Of a stretch of DNA of 64,000 nucleotides, positions 14,860 through 28,010 are shown piece after piece. Source of the stretch: Saturnia japonica (taxonomy: Eukaryota > Arthropoda > Insecta > Lepidoptera > Saturniidae). Below the pieces are notes generated by a model. That model was given only the letters and a program-made list of their open reading frames with translations. It had not been told where the DNA came from and searched no databases. Each line of letters begins with the position of its first letter. Position 1 is the first letter of the stretch. Both the position numbers and the translations under genes were made by a program. The stretch lies in contig CM065309.1 of the NCBI GenBank assembly GCA_033032175.1, forward strand, positions 12,152,001 through 12,216,000, in the 5' to 3' direction.

Positions 14860-15562
14860 CCGCTGGTACACTAGCTAGCGCAAAAAAGGTCCCTTACAGA
14901 ATCTATGTACATATGTGTGTAATGTTGTATGTGAGTAGCTAAGTTATGCACGTGCAGTGTCACTTGTATCGCGCGGGAGGATGCCAGAAGGGCTTCACAC
15001 CGAGGAACGGGCCTAGGCTTGATTTGCCGCTAGAGAGGGTAGCGTGGGGGGTGTGCGGGAGTGAAATTGACCGCCTGTCCTCTGCGGAGAGAACGGTGGT
15101 TACGCAGGCGAGGGCGCTGGCACGCTCTTTTTGGAGAGACGGTAGATTAATAGGCGTTTTTTTCTCGATTTTGTCGTCAGGGTCGGTGAAGATGTTAGGT
15201 GGCCGGCGCTGTAAGCGGTACTCTATCGTAGCTCGCAGAGGCTTTGATCAACGGATTCACGTGATTCGACACGGCGTCGAAATATGATTTCGAATGTGCA
15301 CGCTTTTATTGAGTTATCATTACCTTAATGGTATGGTGAAAAATACAGTGGTGTGTACACTTTTGTTTTTTTTTTCCAGATAGTATTAGAAAGCGATAGG
15401 TTCGGCAAGCAGGTGCAGAGTTGTTCGGATGGGTAACAACAACTATTGCGGCGGGACATAGTACGAATTCGCTGGCTTGCTTAATGCATCGCACGTGCAA
15501 AGAGTTTTTAGTGGACGCCGTACGATCCCAAGGCTCTACGGCTAGCAGCTGTTCACATTAGG
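14860..15562 (+). promoter_or_regulatory. GC-rich island; candidate promoter and first exon
   Basis: GC content is clearly higher than in the flanks. At the end, CACATTAG|GTAAGTG (15560) is a good donor on the plus strand, so a non-coding or short first exon could end here. The open frames inside (113 codons plus, 64 codons minus) show no known domain. No downstream plus-strand exon was recognised within the window. Confidence 0.3.
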
Positions 15563-16199
15563 TAAGTGTTGCTTTTTGTATGTCGCCTGCTGGTCGAGAT
15601 GGCTCTTTTTTATAGTTATTTATCTAATTTCTATCTCAACGTATATGATAAGTATGATTGGACATCTGTATAAGTGTTAAGCTATGTCGTGATTTGTATT
15701 TATACGTATAACTAAAATGTTATATTTTGATATTTAGACTTGTCTATATTTTAATTAATACCACGTTTAACTATCAGTACTTATTTATAAATTATAATAA
15801 ATCATGACACACAACTTTTTACTTATCACTCAAAAACAAAGGCATAGAGTACAGATATTATTTTATCAACTCCTTACAGACTAAAAATGTCAATAGATTA
15901 CCAAATACTACATAAAATAACGCATATCGGTGTTGCAATAGTTTAACAACAAACTATAACATGTTTCTCTGGTTACTGAATAATTAAACAAAAAAAAGAA
16001 AAAAAACTCGACACAAATAACCTTTTAATTGAGACCATTCCAATGAACCCAAACACGATAAATACTTCTGCTGTAAGTTGATGTGGAGTTGGGTATCCTG
16101 AAGATTTCAGATGATGATGCAGCATCAAGTCAAGATTACCATTTTCATGCAATATCACTGAAGTAACAGATATCAAATTTCATTACGAGCAGACCAGTG

Positions 16200-16400
16200 G
16201 AAGTTGTTAATATTCTTTCATCAATCAGAAAAGGGCTGATGATATGCAAGCGGCTGAACAGATTTTTTTGAATCTTAAGTTAGACCACCCTCAACCAAGA
16301 GAACTTTCAAACAAAAAAACTAAACCAAAATTGGTTCATCCGTTTGGGAGCTACGATGCCACAGACATGCACTGATACAGATGTTAAAAAATCTGCACAA
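16200..16400 (+). repeat. Unclassified interspersed repeat 3' region
   Basis: It contains AAAGGGCTGATGATATG and ACCAAAATTGGTTCATCCG followed by TTTGGGAGCTACGATGCCAC, a phrase I associate with lepidopteran transposon 3' ends. No coding remnant is visible. Confidence 0.4.
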
Positions 16401-16904
16401 ATAAAATGATAGAAGTTTCTCAGTGTGCACGCATTACGCAAAAGCTACTGGATAACTGTACCTGACGTATTTGGTGACTTATTATTGATCCACTTATATA
16501 TTGCTGTCAAATATTGTACATGGGCACGAACAACCTTGTTACAAGGCTGAATGAAGAGCATGAATTTATAAATAATTATTGAGTAATATTTACGGAAGGT
16601 TATTTACTTTTAAATTAGTTAATCGAATTGAAATCTAATTTAATGGCGTAGATATATAAGTTTAGACTTGAAAATATTACAACATAATTGTGTAATGAAT
16701 TAACTACTTTTACTCGTGAATGTGAGTAGCGTAAGTGTAGAAATTTCAGGCAATAGAGCAAGTGAAGTGTAAAAAGTTATGATAAATGCGAGTTTGACTT
16801 AAGTTTAAAAATGAGAAATTTAGCTTAGCGCCCACTTTTTAATTGTCAGATAACATTAATTGTGTAAAAAAAAATTAATTTTGACAGATTTTCCATATAT
16901 ACTC

Positions 16905-17640
16905 GGTCAAAAAATCCAACTTCTCCTCTTCCACTGTCACCAACTTGGCTTAGACATCATTTTGGCCTGGATACCTGGACTCTCAGGTATACCGGGTAAC
17001 GAAACAGCAGATTCTTGTGCGAAACAAGCAGTTAGTGTACTAATATACACCCACAGTTCGCCGTGTGTGTTTTTTTAGGTCCTATTGCCATTAATCGAGC
17101 ACACAGCCAAACTCCGAGCTGCTACTGAGAATTTTCATAGAAAAACCCAATAACACTTTGCTCGACCTGGGAATCGAACCCAAGACCTCGATCATAGCAG
17201 TCGCGCTTATGACCACTAGGCTAATGAGGCTGTAAACAGGAGGCAGGTCGCATGCAAGGAAGAATAGTAGAATTCCACGAAAATTAAGGGCAGTTCTAAT
17301 GGTTGTATCCAACCAGATATATCTTCAATACCTTGGTTCTCCTTGTATCATAACATGGATAAAGCTGTTACTACTGTAATTACTCGAATTCGCCTAAATC
17401 ATTGCTGCACTCCGGTTCACTTGGCAAAAATGAGGTTCAGGGAGCACTCTCTTTGCGAGTGTGGATTGGATGAAGGGGACCTTGACCACATCTTTTTTCT
17501 TGTCCTAAGCTACGTTATATACTGTACGATATCCTTTCTAATGAAATTCCTCGTCCTAACTTCATGACAACCCTCCATTCCTACGTTTTCACCAATCGTA
17601 AATTTAGTAGGTAAATTTGTAACATGGTACAAAATAAAAC
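16905..17640 (+). pseudogene. LINE 3' remnant: RNase H end and C-terminal zinc-like motif, split by a SINE
   Basis: 16905-17036 encodes the end of an RNase H domain (FHCHQLGLDIILAWIPGLSG, then IPGNETADSCAKQAV), as in I/R1-group LINEs. After an interruption of about 200 bp the same kind of protein continues at 17320-17500 (PWFSLYHNMDKAVTTVITRI, then LCECGLDEGDLDHI), the usual cysteine/histidine C-terminus. A 3'UTR ends in AAATAAATAAAT near 17670. The rest of the element is absent, so this is a 5'-truncated copy. The intervening stretch is a tRNA-derived SINE in the opposite orientation. Confidence 0.75.
17040..17236 (-). mobile_element. tRNA-derived SINE nested in the LINE remnant
   Basis: The minus strand reads TAGCCTAGTGG (A box) and GGTTCGATTCC (B box), followed by GTCGAGCAAAG and TTATTGGGTTTTT. 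It matches the plus-strand copy at 28011-28255 base for base over most of its length, but is shorter at its 3' end. The B box is perfect here, whereas the 28-kb copy has an extra dinucleotide. It is in opposite orientation to the surrounding LINE, so it inserted later. Confidence 0.85.
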
Positions 17641-18928
17641 TTTAATCCTAATATGGAGTTTATAAAAATAAATAAATAATTATATTATTATTCATTATTA
17701 AAATAATAATTATTAAATGTAGTAATCCGTTACTTTAACTAAATTTGTATTTATTTTATTTTATTGTATGTTGCGTTTATGTCTGTTTGTTTTAGATGTA
17801 GTTACAGGTCAACTTGGATAACCAATAATTGAGTTTTATCAACTACGTTGCTTTTCCTTTTCTCTTCGATAATTATAGTTTGTACATGACACTGGTCGAA
17901 TTGTGGACTTTACCCACAGATGCCAATATATAAATATTAAAAAAAAACTTGTCTGATGGTTGAAAAATCGGCCTTTAGTAATGGTGAAAACTGTTTTTTC
18001 TTCTTTTGATTTAATGGCAACTGTGTTCATTACAATTCGGCCAATGTTACGTGTAGATATATAATATTTTCTAATTATTATTGTAATCTTCAAACACAAC
18101 ACTAGCAACATGGCGAGTGTTAAAACCTTACAGGGAGTTTTTGTGGCAACTGGAAATGCATTTTATTAGTTATTATTTATAATCTCCTTTATTTATACAC
18201 AGTAACCAACCTACATCACTCCAACAAAATTACATTTATATATAGTCAATTAAGACATGTTTATTAATTGAAATAAAACCTCTACATGACAGATCAAGAT
18301 CCCGTAAAAAACTCTTTCAAAAGCAATTTTCGACCATAGAACAGGAAATGCTTAGAATAGATATATAAAAATAGAATAATTTGCTTCAATCGTAACGGAG
18401 ACCAAACCAATAATCGAAAAGGTAATATTTAGTTTCTATAGAGTATTTCTGAGGAGTATCCGTATGGTTGTTACACTGTCGATTTGTGTGTAGGTCACTA
18501 AACAGTTATCGGCATGTTCATACATTTTGGATCCAGTGAGACCTGTTATTATGAAGTGAATTAAATAAAGTTGAGTATAATAAGTTATTTGTATTTAACT
18601 TTCATTAACATAAAAAATAAATATTTGAAACATTGTTACAATACTAGTCTTGTCGAACAAATCACTTTAGGTACACTATTTCGTCTATTTCATAGCAAAA
18701 TGATGAAATCTATGATATCGATCTAGCAATATAAGAGACAATAACAACACCTATAAACGAATCATAAAATAAGTTAAAAAACAAAACTTATAGAGTTTAT
18801 ATTGTAAAAAAAAACCTGTTGAAAACTTTTTTAGTACCTATGTTAATATTTTTAGGCAATAAAATATCCAGTGAGTTTATGCAATTTAAGTAAAAACTCT
18901 ATTAATTTTGATATAAAATATTTTGTGT

Positions 18929-18977
18929 ACACATACACACACACACACACAACACACACGCGCGCACACACACACAG
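18929..18977. repeat. CA/CG microsatellite
   Basis: An imperfect (AC)n run of about 49 bp with a short CGCGCG interruption. Confidence 0.95.
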
Positions 18978-19539
18978 GTAACATTTTTTAAGGAAAGCTT
19001 AAAATAAAGTTCATAAATATTTTTTATGTTAAGAATATCTTTTACTAGCTGTAAGTCTCCTTGGCCTAGCATAGGTTCTACAAATAAAATAAAATATTAA
19101 GCGTCTTTAATATAATATTATAATGAAAGAGCGTACATAATATGCGTAATATATATTTTCATAATATTATAAGCCTATGATAAAATTAAGTTGCGCGCCT
19201 TCCATTAACATATTGTGTAAGGTTGTGGTCAAAACTTTATTATGTTTAAATTAACTTAAATAACTTAAAATTAAGTTAAAATTTACGTTTATGTTTCAAA
19301 AACTGTATTTTACCTGAGCAGCCGTAATTAGTAAATTTCCTACAAGTCCGTTGATAGTTTCCGCTTTCTTCAGTTATCACTCTGAAAATACAACAACCTG
19401 TATGCTGGTACACAAACAAACACCGTCTGTTACTAGGTAAACCTTAATGGCCTATTATTGAAAAGTTTATATCGGATCCAATTTATATGTCTATCTGTAC
19501 AATGAATTGAAATAGCTTTAAATGGAATCACGTAATTCG

Positions 19540-19780
19540 GAACGTTTTTCAATGACGTAACAGCAGGTAGTAACGCGCGTGCGCGACACGGGAAAGTACG
19601 TCGTGTACTGTCTTAGGTTGTCGGCTGTGGTGTTTGATGTACTCGACAATCGACATCTACCATCGCCAGGCCGGCCGCGGCTGGGCTGTAGACACCGCAC
19701 CACTTTCATAATGGTGCTGGTGTGCAATCTCCCGATCGAACTTCGAGAGGCTATTTAGATACGCGGGCATCGCTCTCGTA
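19540..19780. promoter_or_regulatory. GC-rich island; candidate promoter or first exon
   Basis: It contains CGCGCGTGCGCGACACGGG and GGCCGGCCGCGGCTGGGC in AT-rich surroundings. A minus-strand frame of 69 codons crosses it without recognisable product. Strand and identity are unknown. Confidence 0.25.
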
Positions 19781-22329
19781 ATTATCTTTAATCACTTTTA
19801 CTTAACAACTTACATTTAAAGTTGATTTTAATTGGAGTAACTTTACAAGTGGTGGAATTCAAACTGAAACCATAAGGAAATAAATAATAATATTTAAGAA
19901 AATCTATCTTTCTAAAATAGTTTTTGTAGAAAAAAGTGAAGAAGATTAGTAATGAAGCCGTAGGTGACGTAGTTAGAGAACGAGGCGGCCCACTGTACCC
20001 TGCTTAATTTTCAAATGTCTGCAAACGATGGTGATCCTGGCTTTTTTGTTGTACCATAATAAAAGCGGAGGATAGGTAAATGGAGAGAAAGCACAAAAAA
20101 AAATCCTCAACCCTTCAAGGTCCACGCATATTTTATCTTTCCTTCTCTAGCCAGCAGAAGCCTGTTTTTCCGCCCCAGGTGCCAAGCACGCTAGCTAGTA
20201 GCTACATCCCTGAATGAAGCTAGACTACCATGGTACTTATTGGGGTATAAAAAGAGATTTTCTAAATAAGTTTTGCATCGTTTTCGTAAATTTTGTCAAA
20301 TTTTTACAATACAAAACGAAGTAGAGCTAAAGTAAGCTGGTGATACTTTTTGTACTTAAAAATGTACTTACTCAATGTAACATAGTAAAAAATTTACAGT
20401 TTAAGTTTGGAATACCATAATAAGTTTGTGGATAAAAAGTATTAAAGAATGCGGAACTGATTAAGAATTATATGAATGTGATAATTAAGACTACAACGAT
20501 AGAAGAAAAGATGATTTTAAAATTAAATTAATATCTGCTTAAACAATGGAAAAATAATGGCGTAGGTAAGTTTTTGTGATTCTTAGTACAGGCGTCACCC
20601 AACTCAACTCAACTGAGGCAACTCATTCAAAATAAATACTCAATGATACTAATTTACTGTTTAGTGTGTATGTAGCATTACATGATTCGAAATTCTGATT
20701 AGAATATTGAGGGTTAATATAGCTCCTAATGAAGATAATAAAATGTTCTCTGAACATTTCATTTTTTGTAAATTTTTTTCATTTTTCTGTCTTAGGTACA
20801 CTTATGCGCTTACGTTTATAGTTTCATTAATGCGAACCTCTTTTATATTTTTACAACTTGTTGAATTTTGTTGCATAAGAATGCCCACGCTTGAATTGAT
20901 ATGGTTTGGCTGTGGTCGTCTTACTGATCAAGTCTCATAACACTAGCATGGAATTCGTTCAAAAGAACCTATATGACCGTTGCTTTGGCAGAAAACGTAC
21001 ATTAACGATCATAGATACCGCCAGGATTACTTTCAGGGAAGTGATCAGAATCTAAATATTATACTATAAATGAATAAAATACAATTTATAAATAAATAAA
21101 CATGTATTGTAAAAATCTGGACAGCAATCATGTTTTATACAAATAGTAGATTAATAAAAAAATCTTAATTTTTTCTATGTATTTTCTTTCTCGACATGGG
21201 GGTGCATCGCATCCCCTATATACGTTGCTGGCGGGGCCGTTGTCACGATAAACTACTCGCTCATCGGAGTGTTACACTTGCGATTTCGACACTGATAACA
21301 TGATGGTTAAATTAGAAACTGGTGCTTACTTAATTAGGGTTAAAAAAAAAATTCGAGTGATATGTAGGTAAAGTTTACGTGTTGTGTAATATACCCTGTA
21401 CATGTTTTCTCAATTGTTACCAGCGAGACAGGTCACTTAATTTTCATTTAACACACTTAACACACGCAACATTCAATAATCTGTTTACTGCAATTTTGGC
21501 AATGGCACTCGTCTGTGCTGTTGCAAAATATATGACAACATTTTCGGTGTTCATTTTGTTCCCAAGAGCGACTCACCAATAATACTTACGTTTATATTGT
21601 AATAACAGTAGTTGCACATGCATACCTAACGTAACTAAATATTTTATGTTGCAAAATATCAGAACATTTATTTACAATCGGATTTTGTTCGCGTTTTATT
21701 TGCGCCTTGCGTAAAAACACATTAGTACAAAAGTGCATAGACTTAAACTTTATTTTTGTGAAAGTCTAATCCCACAGTTTCGGTAAAGGGTTGATCATTA
21801 ATCACATTTACTCTTGGTAATATCTAGTAGGTGCAGTAGTTTTATATGAAGCGGTCACTACATAGTGATAATTTCTTTTACAGCTATATTACATATGGTC
21901 ATATAGCGTTTGATTTTGGAACTCCCTATGTTCTTAATTACAAAATATTTGGGCGATCGAGATTAGCTCAATGTTTTACAAAAAAAAAAAAAAAAAAAAT
22001 GGAAAAATCCTATGCACCTTCTCAAGGAATGTAAAACTTTATCTAAATACGAAATTTCATACAAATCGTTGGAGCCGTTTCTGAGAATTGCTGAATCAAT
22101 AGTATTAGATAATACCCAACAAAAATAAAACATAAATGTGAAAAACGGCCGTTATAAGAGCTGATATCTAACAGGTACCAAGTTCCATAGCAGTTCCTTT
22201 AATTAAAGCTGTATGAATGTACGTTCTTCAATTCATTTACAAAACAATGTTACTTTCTTTGATATGGGATTTCTATCATAGCAAATACAACCAATAGGAT
22301 CTCATTATTTACAATTAATTCGACTCCGT

Positions 22330-22500
22330 TTTGTTTCAGTTGATACGGTAGCGTAGAGAGGTGTGCCTCGCAACCTGGCGACGCGTGGCGGAGACGAGAA
22401 ATGTGAGCGGCGTGGTATTTGTAATAGTGACATGACTAACTCCGTTCATTTCAATACGCAACGCTGGCCGCGCGTGGCTCAGCTCAATCAGTATCTACGT
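22330..22500. promoter_or_regulatory. GC-rich island just downstream of eIF2B-gamma
   Basis: GCGACGCGTGGCGGAGACGAG and CGCTGGCCGCGCGTGGCTCAG lie 350 bp beyond the eIF2B-gamma stop codon. It could be the promoter of an unseen neighbour on the other side. No exon is supported. Confidence 0.25.
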
Positions 22501-22843
22501 ATACGCATAAATTAATGTATTTTTCCAATAATTCAATATAAAGTGTACGTGATATGCGTTTTCTGAGGCTGTGATCAATTTTCATTTACCAATTAAAATT
22601 GTAATTTAAATCTTCAAAGTTCAGATTTTATGATATTACTGATTCAATTATCAACAAAGAACATGCATGCACTGTGTATGTGGTATCTACATACACTTTT
22701 TATTGAATTATTGCAAAAATTCTTAAATAAGTTTAAAATAATATTTAAGTCACAGTAAATTATATATTTTTAATGTGAATTATAATATAAAAGACGTATC
22801 AAATAAAACTGTATTTGTATTTTAGTATTTGCAATGTCATAAA

Positions 22844-25800
22844 TTATCCAAGGGTAATCATATTCTCAGTGGTTTCAGCATGGAGCTGGTGGTTGCTTGA
22901 AGTTGAAGTAGGAACTACATGGTGTGGTCCAACAAGGCAGTACTGTAGGGAGCACCCAGCATCCACTGTGGCACCCATGTAGATAACACAATCTTGGAGA
23001 GTGCAGCTGAAAAAAAAACAACAGTTTCAGTATATTATCTATATTAATAAATCTGTACTTGTCTGTAAATGTAATATTTTTTCTAAATTTCCCTATGAAT
23101 ATACATAATATTTAAAGGACCACTGAACACAAGCCCTTAAAAAATGTTTGTCATCTGTCTGTTTGTATGTCCACATTTAATTAAAAAACGGCTTGACTGA
23201 TACTTTTCGAAATCGCCAAAAAAAAAGGAATTTTATCAATTCTCAGCTGATTCTCATCTAATTTTGTAGAGAGGAAGCTTACGTGCTTAGGTAACTCCAT
23301 AACTGATAGGCTTTATGATTGGTCAACGATACATTTAGATATCGTAAAAAAATTGTAGTAAAGATTTTGATGAAATTTTGAACACGGGAATATGCCATTT
23401 CTCAATTGACAGACTATATGAATTGTCAATAATATGAGTGAAAATAAAATGACGGGATGAAAATAATTACTGCGTAACAAACGAGTACGGAGCCGCGAGC
23501 ACACCACTAGTCCATAACATAAAGTTAAGTTCAAGAAATATATGATCTTTCTTTGTTGCACTTTTCAAGTTATCTACACAATTATTAATAAAATTGATGT
23601 GTCTGTTTGTAATGTAAAAATAACACTTTTTTGCTAAACGCAAATGAGATTATGAATGTTTATATTATACTTATAACAAAACATATATTTTCAAAAATTT
23701 TAATTAGCTTAAATAGCTTATGCTCCATAAACCATAACAGATTATCAAATTAATGTACTACATACATAAATGTAGATATTAATAAGACCTACAAAAGTTA
23801 GCAAGAACATAAATAAGTCTATCTTCCAAGGATCACCCACAATAAGCATTTTTGTCTTTATAATAACTGGGAGCGGAAATAGCATGATTCGCAATAGACA
23901 GTGTTCTGAAGTCTACATGAACATAGCTACAGGCACAACTAGTTTGACTATAAATAAAGATATTGCTATATGGGTTTAAATGTGATAGGAGCAAATTAAA
24001 TATGTTATTGTTTCAATATCAACCTGTAAATATCCAACTTCAACAACAAAAAGTCAGCCAGTGACAAGTTTTTTTCAAAAGCAGCCATGGGTTTACCAAG
24101 CCACAACATGCTGGCAATTTTAAAAAGCCAGAATTATCATCAGTAGGATTGAAAAATGACAAAACATTATTTATTTGTGTAACACAAAAAAAATAATTTG
24201 TACATTTTATTATGTCTAAATAAAATAATGGCATAATTTATCAGTATGTAAGATAATTAAATAAAATGAAATAAAACTACAAAAAATTCACTAACCCTTC
24301 TTTGATTGTGACATTGTTCATCAATATACAGTTTGTTAGTCTAACTTTGTTTTCAACGGTACAGTTTGCTCCTATAAAGGAATTCTTTATAGAAGTCTTC
24401 TCACTAATTATACTTTTATCTCCCACAGTACTTGTTTCGTCTATTTGTTTGGTTTTCACTTCACTGCTTGGTTGAAACCTCTCAGTTAGCGGTAATCCAG
24501 TTAACTGTTCCCATTTGGATAATATCTACAGATAGAGGATAATGAATAAGGATAAAAATTATTTATCATTCTAAAGTTTCATAATTGCTAAATTATGTAA
24601 TTTAAAGAACAATTTTAATTTAATATGAATTTTTTAACATATTTGGATAATTATAAAATTTATTTTTTAAAATAATTATTAGTGAGTTATTGAAACAAAA
24701 TATAATATATCTTATATAACTTACCTTATTGTTAGATAAATAAAACGAAGATAATGTGTTAATTCTGATACCAAATGTGTCTTTATTGGGTATATGTGCA
24801 TAGCATCTCAAAATATCATTAAAGTATACACCTTTACTGCCAAGCTTATGGTCATTGTATGTGGACATCTGCCTTATTTTACTCTCATAACCACTCTCTT
24901 TAGCATAATCAAATATATCTTTAATCATCTCTATATTCTTCTCTGAAGTCCCTTTCTTTTCAGCTGGATTTTTTTGCTTTGATAATTGTTTCTTGATAAT
25001 AAAAGGTATAAGTTCACCTTTTATTGAGATAAACTTTTCAGAATCAACTAAATATTTAACAACCCAATTCTTCATAACATAAACATGTGCATCTAGTAAC
25101 CGGCTAAACATGCTTATTGAATCAAATCTTTTTATAAGTAGTCTTGGTAAAGTGACGGTGTCTTCATAATCACTAGCACTGGCAAGAAAGACAAGTCGCT
25201 GAGTTTCCTTGTCAATACAAACTAAATCTCTATCAGGTTTAGATTTCGTTTTAGGGCCTGGAAGCTCAATCCATTCTTCTGGACCATTGTTGAAAAACAA
25301 AGATGTAAGAGTTGCATCATACTTTCTGTGGAGGTTAAGTACGTCATTTAGATTGATATTTGTTATCAAGTCTCCTGATACAACCAACAAGTCTTCTGTA
25401 ACCTTGTGGCTGATAAATTTCAATGAGTTCGCTGTTCCCCAATCTTCTTTAGATGGTATGACTATAAGTTCATACCTTATTTTTAAAGGACACTTTTCCA
25501 GTGCATTTTGTATATTAGATTTGTCTTCATCAATAATAACCACCATAGCATCTATAAAACAATAACAAATGTTGAGTTAGTGTAAATATAAAAAAAAAAC
25601 ACTAGAAGCGCCTCTCATATGCTCTGTGATGTTTTTAGTCACATTATAAAAAAAATATTCGAAAGATCTAGAACTCACTTCTGCACAGGTAATTCTTTAC
25701 AATCCATACTAAGTACCTATGAAAATAAATACAGTGTAAACTCTTTATAACGAAACTCAAGGGACTGAGCATTTTTTGTCGTTATAGAGAGTTATCGTTA

Positions 25801-26832
25801 TATGGAGTGAACAAAAAAGCAACCAAATTAACAAGAATTTCTAATATGTATGTCTTAGATAATAAATGCTTGTAAATTATTGTTTACACATATAGTCTGA
25901 TAACTTTGTCTGACGTTTTTTGCTATGCCAGTACTTGTTTTGTATTATTTTATGTATTCTATTCATATCTTCTTCTATCAAACTTTTTCGTCAACATTAA
26001 TCGCTTTCCGTTTACTGGCCATGTCAACAGTTTCAAAGTAGGTTTATGACTGATAATACGATAGGTACCCAGTATGCTTGGTCGAAGACTATCACTTCCG
26101 AGAAAATAATGTGTCATACTGCATGTGTTCAAGGCAATTAAGGATAACAAAAGCTAGACCGACCTCCGATGTTTCGGAGCATCAAAGTCTTTTGTTACCT
26201 GATAACATAACATAAACAATAATACTGATAATAAATATTTACTGTCTAAAAATATGAACACATTTCTTCATAATAGAGAATGGGGTATCGCTATAAAGAG
26301 TGTTTCAATATGTGGGTTTTAACGCAAACCAACCAAGTTGGGCTCACTTCAACGTTATAGGGAGTTTATTGTTATAAAGGATAACGTTATAAAGAAATAA
26401 AAGATGAGATATTTAAAGGGGGCTATAATTATTATCCCATATCAATTATAGTAACAGAATTAAATATAGCTATGGATTGGACAAATATTCACAATGGATG
26501 CAACTGAAATTTATTAATTTTATTTGAATTACCAAGTTATTTGCTATAATTGTTATTTGTACCTACTTTGCCACCTTTGATTCAAATACCAAATAAAGAT
26601 AGGCAAAGATTAACTGTTCGGATTTTTTTATTTTTACAATAAAACATGTGAAGCTATCCTAGTTATAATTACCTTGTAGACCGATTTTTTCTAACATGTT
26701 GAGAGAATACCACAGTACAGGATAAGGTCCAACAGGTAAGAGGCATTTTGAAACTGATCCTCCAACATCAGGCAAACGAGAGCCTCTTCCAGCTGCCAGC
26801 ACAACTGCTTGAAATTCTAGTATTTTGTGCAT
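22844..26832 (-). CDS. EIF2B3: Translation initiation factor eIF2B subunit gamma (4 exons)
   Basis: eIF2B-gamma is the non-catalytic partner of eIF2B-epsilon in the cytosolic GDP/GTP exchange factor for eIF2, the main target of stress control of translation. Exons (high to low): 26832-26673, 25551-24725, 24525-24296, 23006-22844. All introns are GT-AG and phases agree (split codons after exons 1 and 3, codon boundary after exon 2), giving 459 residues, close to the usual ~450. Residues 1-53 begin MHKILEFQAVVLAAGRGSR, the nucleotidyltransferase-like N-terminus, followed by KCLLPVG. Exon 2 carries the VSGDLITN and EEWIELPGPK segments. Exons 3 and 4 give the hexapeptide left-handed beta-helix (TSTVGDKSIISEKTSIKNSF, then NCTVENKVRLTNCILMNN, then LQDCVIYMGATVDAGCSL). 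The ATG at 26832 is chosen because it directly precedes the conserved motif. An AG at about 26857 suggests a 5'UTR intron. Introns 1 and 3 are loaded with repeats. No disabling change is seen. Confidence 0.95.
23038..23510 (+). mobile_element. Non-autonomous Helitron-like element in eIF2B-gamma intron 3
   Basis: It starts A|TCTATATTAATAAATCTG at 23038 and ends GGAGCCGCGAGCACACCACTAG|T at 23510, giving 473 bp with the Helitron TC...CTAG termini. The body has GATGAAATTTTGAACACGGG, shared with the 11-kb copy (GATGAAATTTTGTACACGGG). It begins only 31 bp from the exon 4 splice acceptor. Confidence 0.65.
23575..23943 (+). mobile_element. Helitron-like copy related to 47414-47823
   Basis: It shares TGTCTGTTTGT, TGTAGATATTAA, CCACAATAAGCATTTTTGTC and the final GCACAACTAGT with 47414-47823, in the same order. 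It ends in CTAGT at 23939-23943 and lies within intron 3 of eIF2B-gamma. Confidence 0.6.
25732..26395. mobile_element. Tigger/pogo-like DNA transposon remnant in eIF2B-gamma intron 1
   Basis: The left edge reads TA|CAGTGTAAACTCTTTATAACG, then further GTTATAGAG/TTATCGTTATATGGAG repeats. The right part has the inverse forms GCTATAAAGAGTGTTTCAATA (26290-26310) and CGTTATAGGGAGTTTATTG (26350s). A TA target and CAGT...TATAACG ends are typical of Tigger/pogo elements. A short minus-strand frame containing NGKRLMLTKKFD (about 25990) may be a decayed transposase N-terminus. The right boundary is uncertain. Confidence 0.5.
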
Positions 26833-28010
26833 TTTACATCAACCAAGTTACCTAAAAAGTATTATATATTTACAAATTTACAATAGTTTATGCATTTAAG
26901 GTAGAGCTTACTTACATAATAACATGTAATATTACCTAAGTATTTTGTGTGTTTGAAGAAGTTGTTTTTTTTTTAAACCCCCAGTTATTACCTAAAATTT
27001 CAACTATTTTTGGAGATATGTGTTGTCAAGAATGTCAATACTTTGTTGTACATCTAATTGTCTGTGGTTGTCAATGTCTAATGTCCAAATTCCCACAAAA
27101 GTCTTATTAAATTCCCCAAATGGAGTGAGATCAAAGACATGATTCCCCACATAGCTTTCTCAAGAAATAACGTATGCCAATCAATGATATTTTTTAATTA
27201 GATACGGCATTGACGCTCTATACTTCTCATCGCGTATGAAAGTAATTGCCAACACTTCACTTTTCACTTAGTCGGACACGAACTAAAAACAAAGCTGCAC
27301 GTTGTTATTAGGCGTACTGTATGATATTAAAACACTAAAATGCCTTCTTGTGTGTTTTAAAAATGAACCAATTATACTGCAACTGTAAGAAATCGGTCAA
27401 ATATTTCATTTCATACGCAAGTACACTAAACGCCAACTAGAACCTTTATGTTATATTAATTTTATAAAATCTAAAATTTAATTGTTCATTAGTATTAGAT
27501 ACCGGCATGAGCGAGAAGAAATTTATATTTTGTGTAAGAGGGAAAGGGTAAGATAGCAGCGACCGAGAGACCGACAACACAGTGCAAATTTAAACAATAA
27601 ATTAATCTAACTCTTTTTTCTACGCTCATTTTCTTTGTAATAATTATTTACTTTCTATATAAGCATTAGGCATGTTTTTTCGATTAAAAACAATACAAAA
27701 TCATTTTTACTATTAGAATTTTGTAAGAAATTGTTCTTTTTCTTGTGTTAAGATTACCTAAAGATGGATTGACAAGATAAAAATGCATTTCAGAAAATGA
27801 GAATCTGAGACGGTAACACGATTGGATGCTATCGTCTTTAACTAAAGTTTGTTCTAAACATTTTCTTGTATTTGACTTATATAAAAATTCTGTAATCGAA
27901 GCACTGTTTACATATTTTACTGAGGATTGTTAGATTTGCCAGATACTTTTATTGGCTGGCGCAACAACAACTTCAAAAGTATGATTATCCTTTTTAGTCA
28001 ACTTCTTTAA

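Larger units (their letters stand above)
17700..22320. other. Gene-free stretch with few recognisable features
   Basis: It holds the CA microsatellite (18929), a GC-rich island (19540-19780) and a 20-bp poly(A) run ending near 21999. The sequence after that run (ACGAAATTTCATACAAATCG) resembles a retrotransposed or repeat 3' end. No exon with coherent splice sites was found. Confidence 0.5.

Noticed and set aside
14946..15287. 113-codon plus-strand frame in the GC-rich island
   Set aside because: No domain or codon pattern supports it; long frames are expected by chance in GC-rich DNA.
25209..25565. 118-codon plus-strand frame
   Set aside because: Antisense shadow of exon 2 of eIF2B-gamma; it extends past the splice site without any signal of its own.
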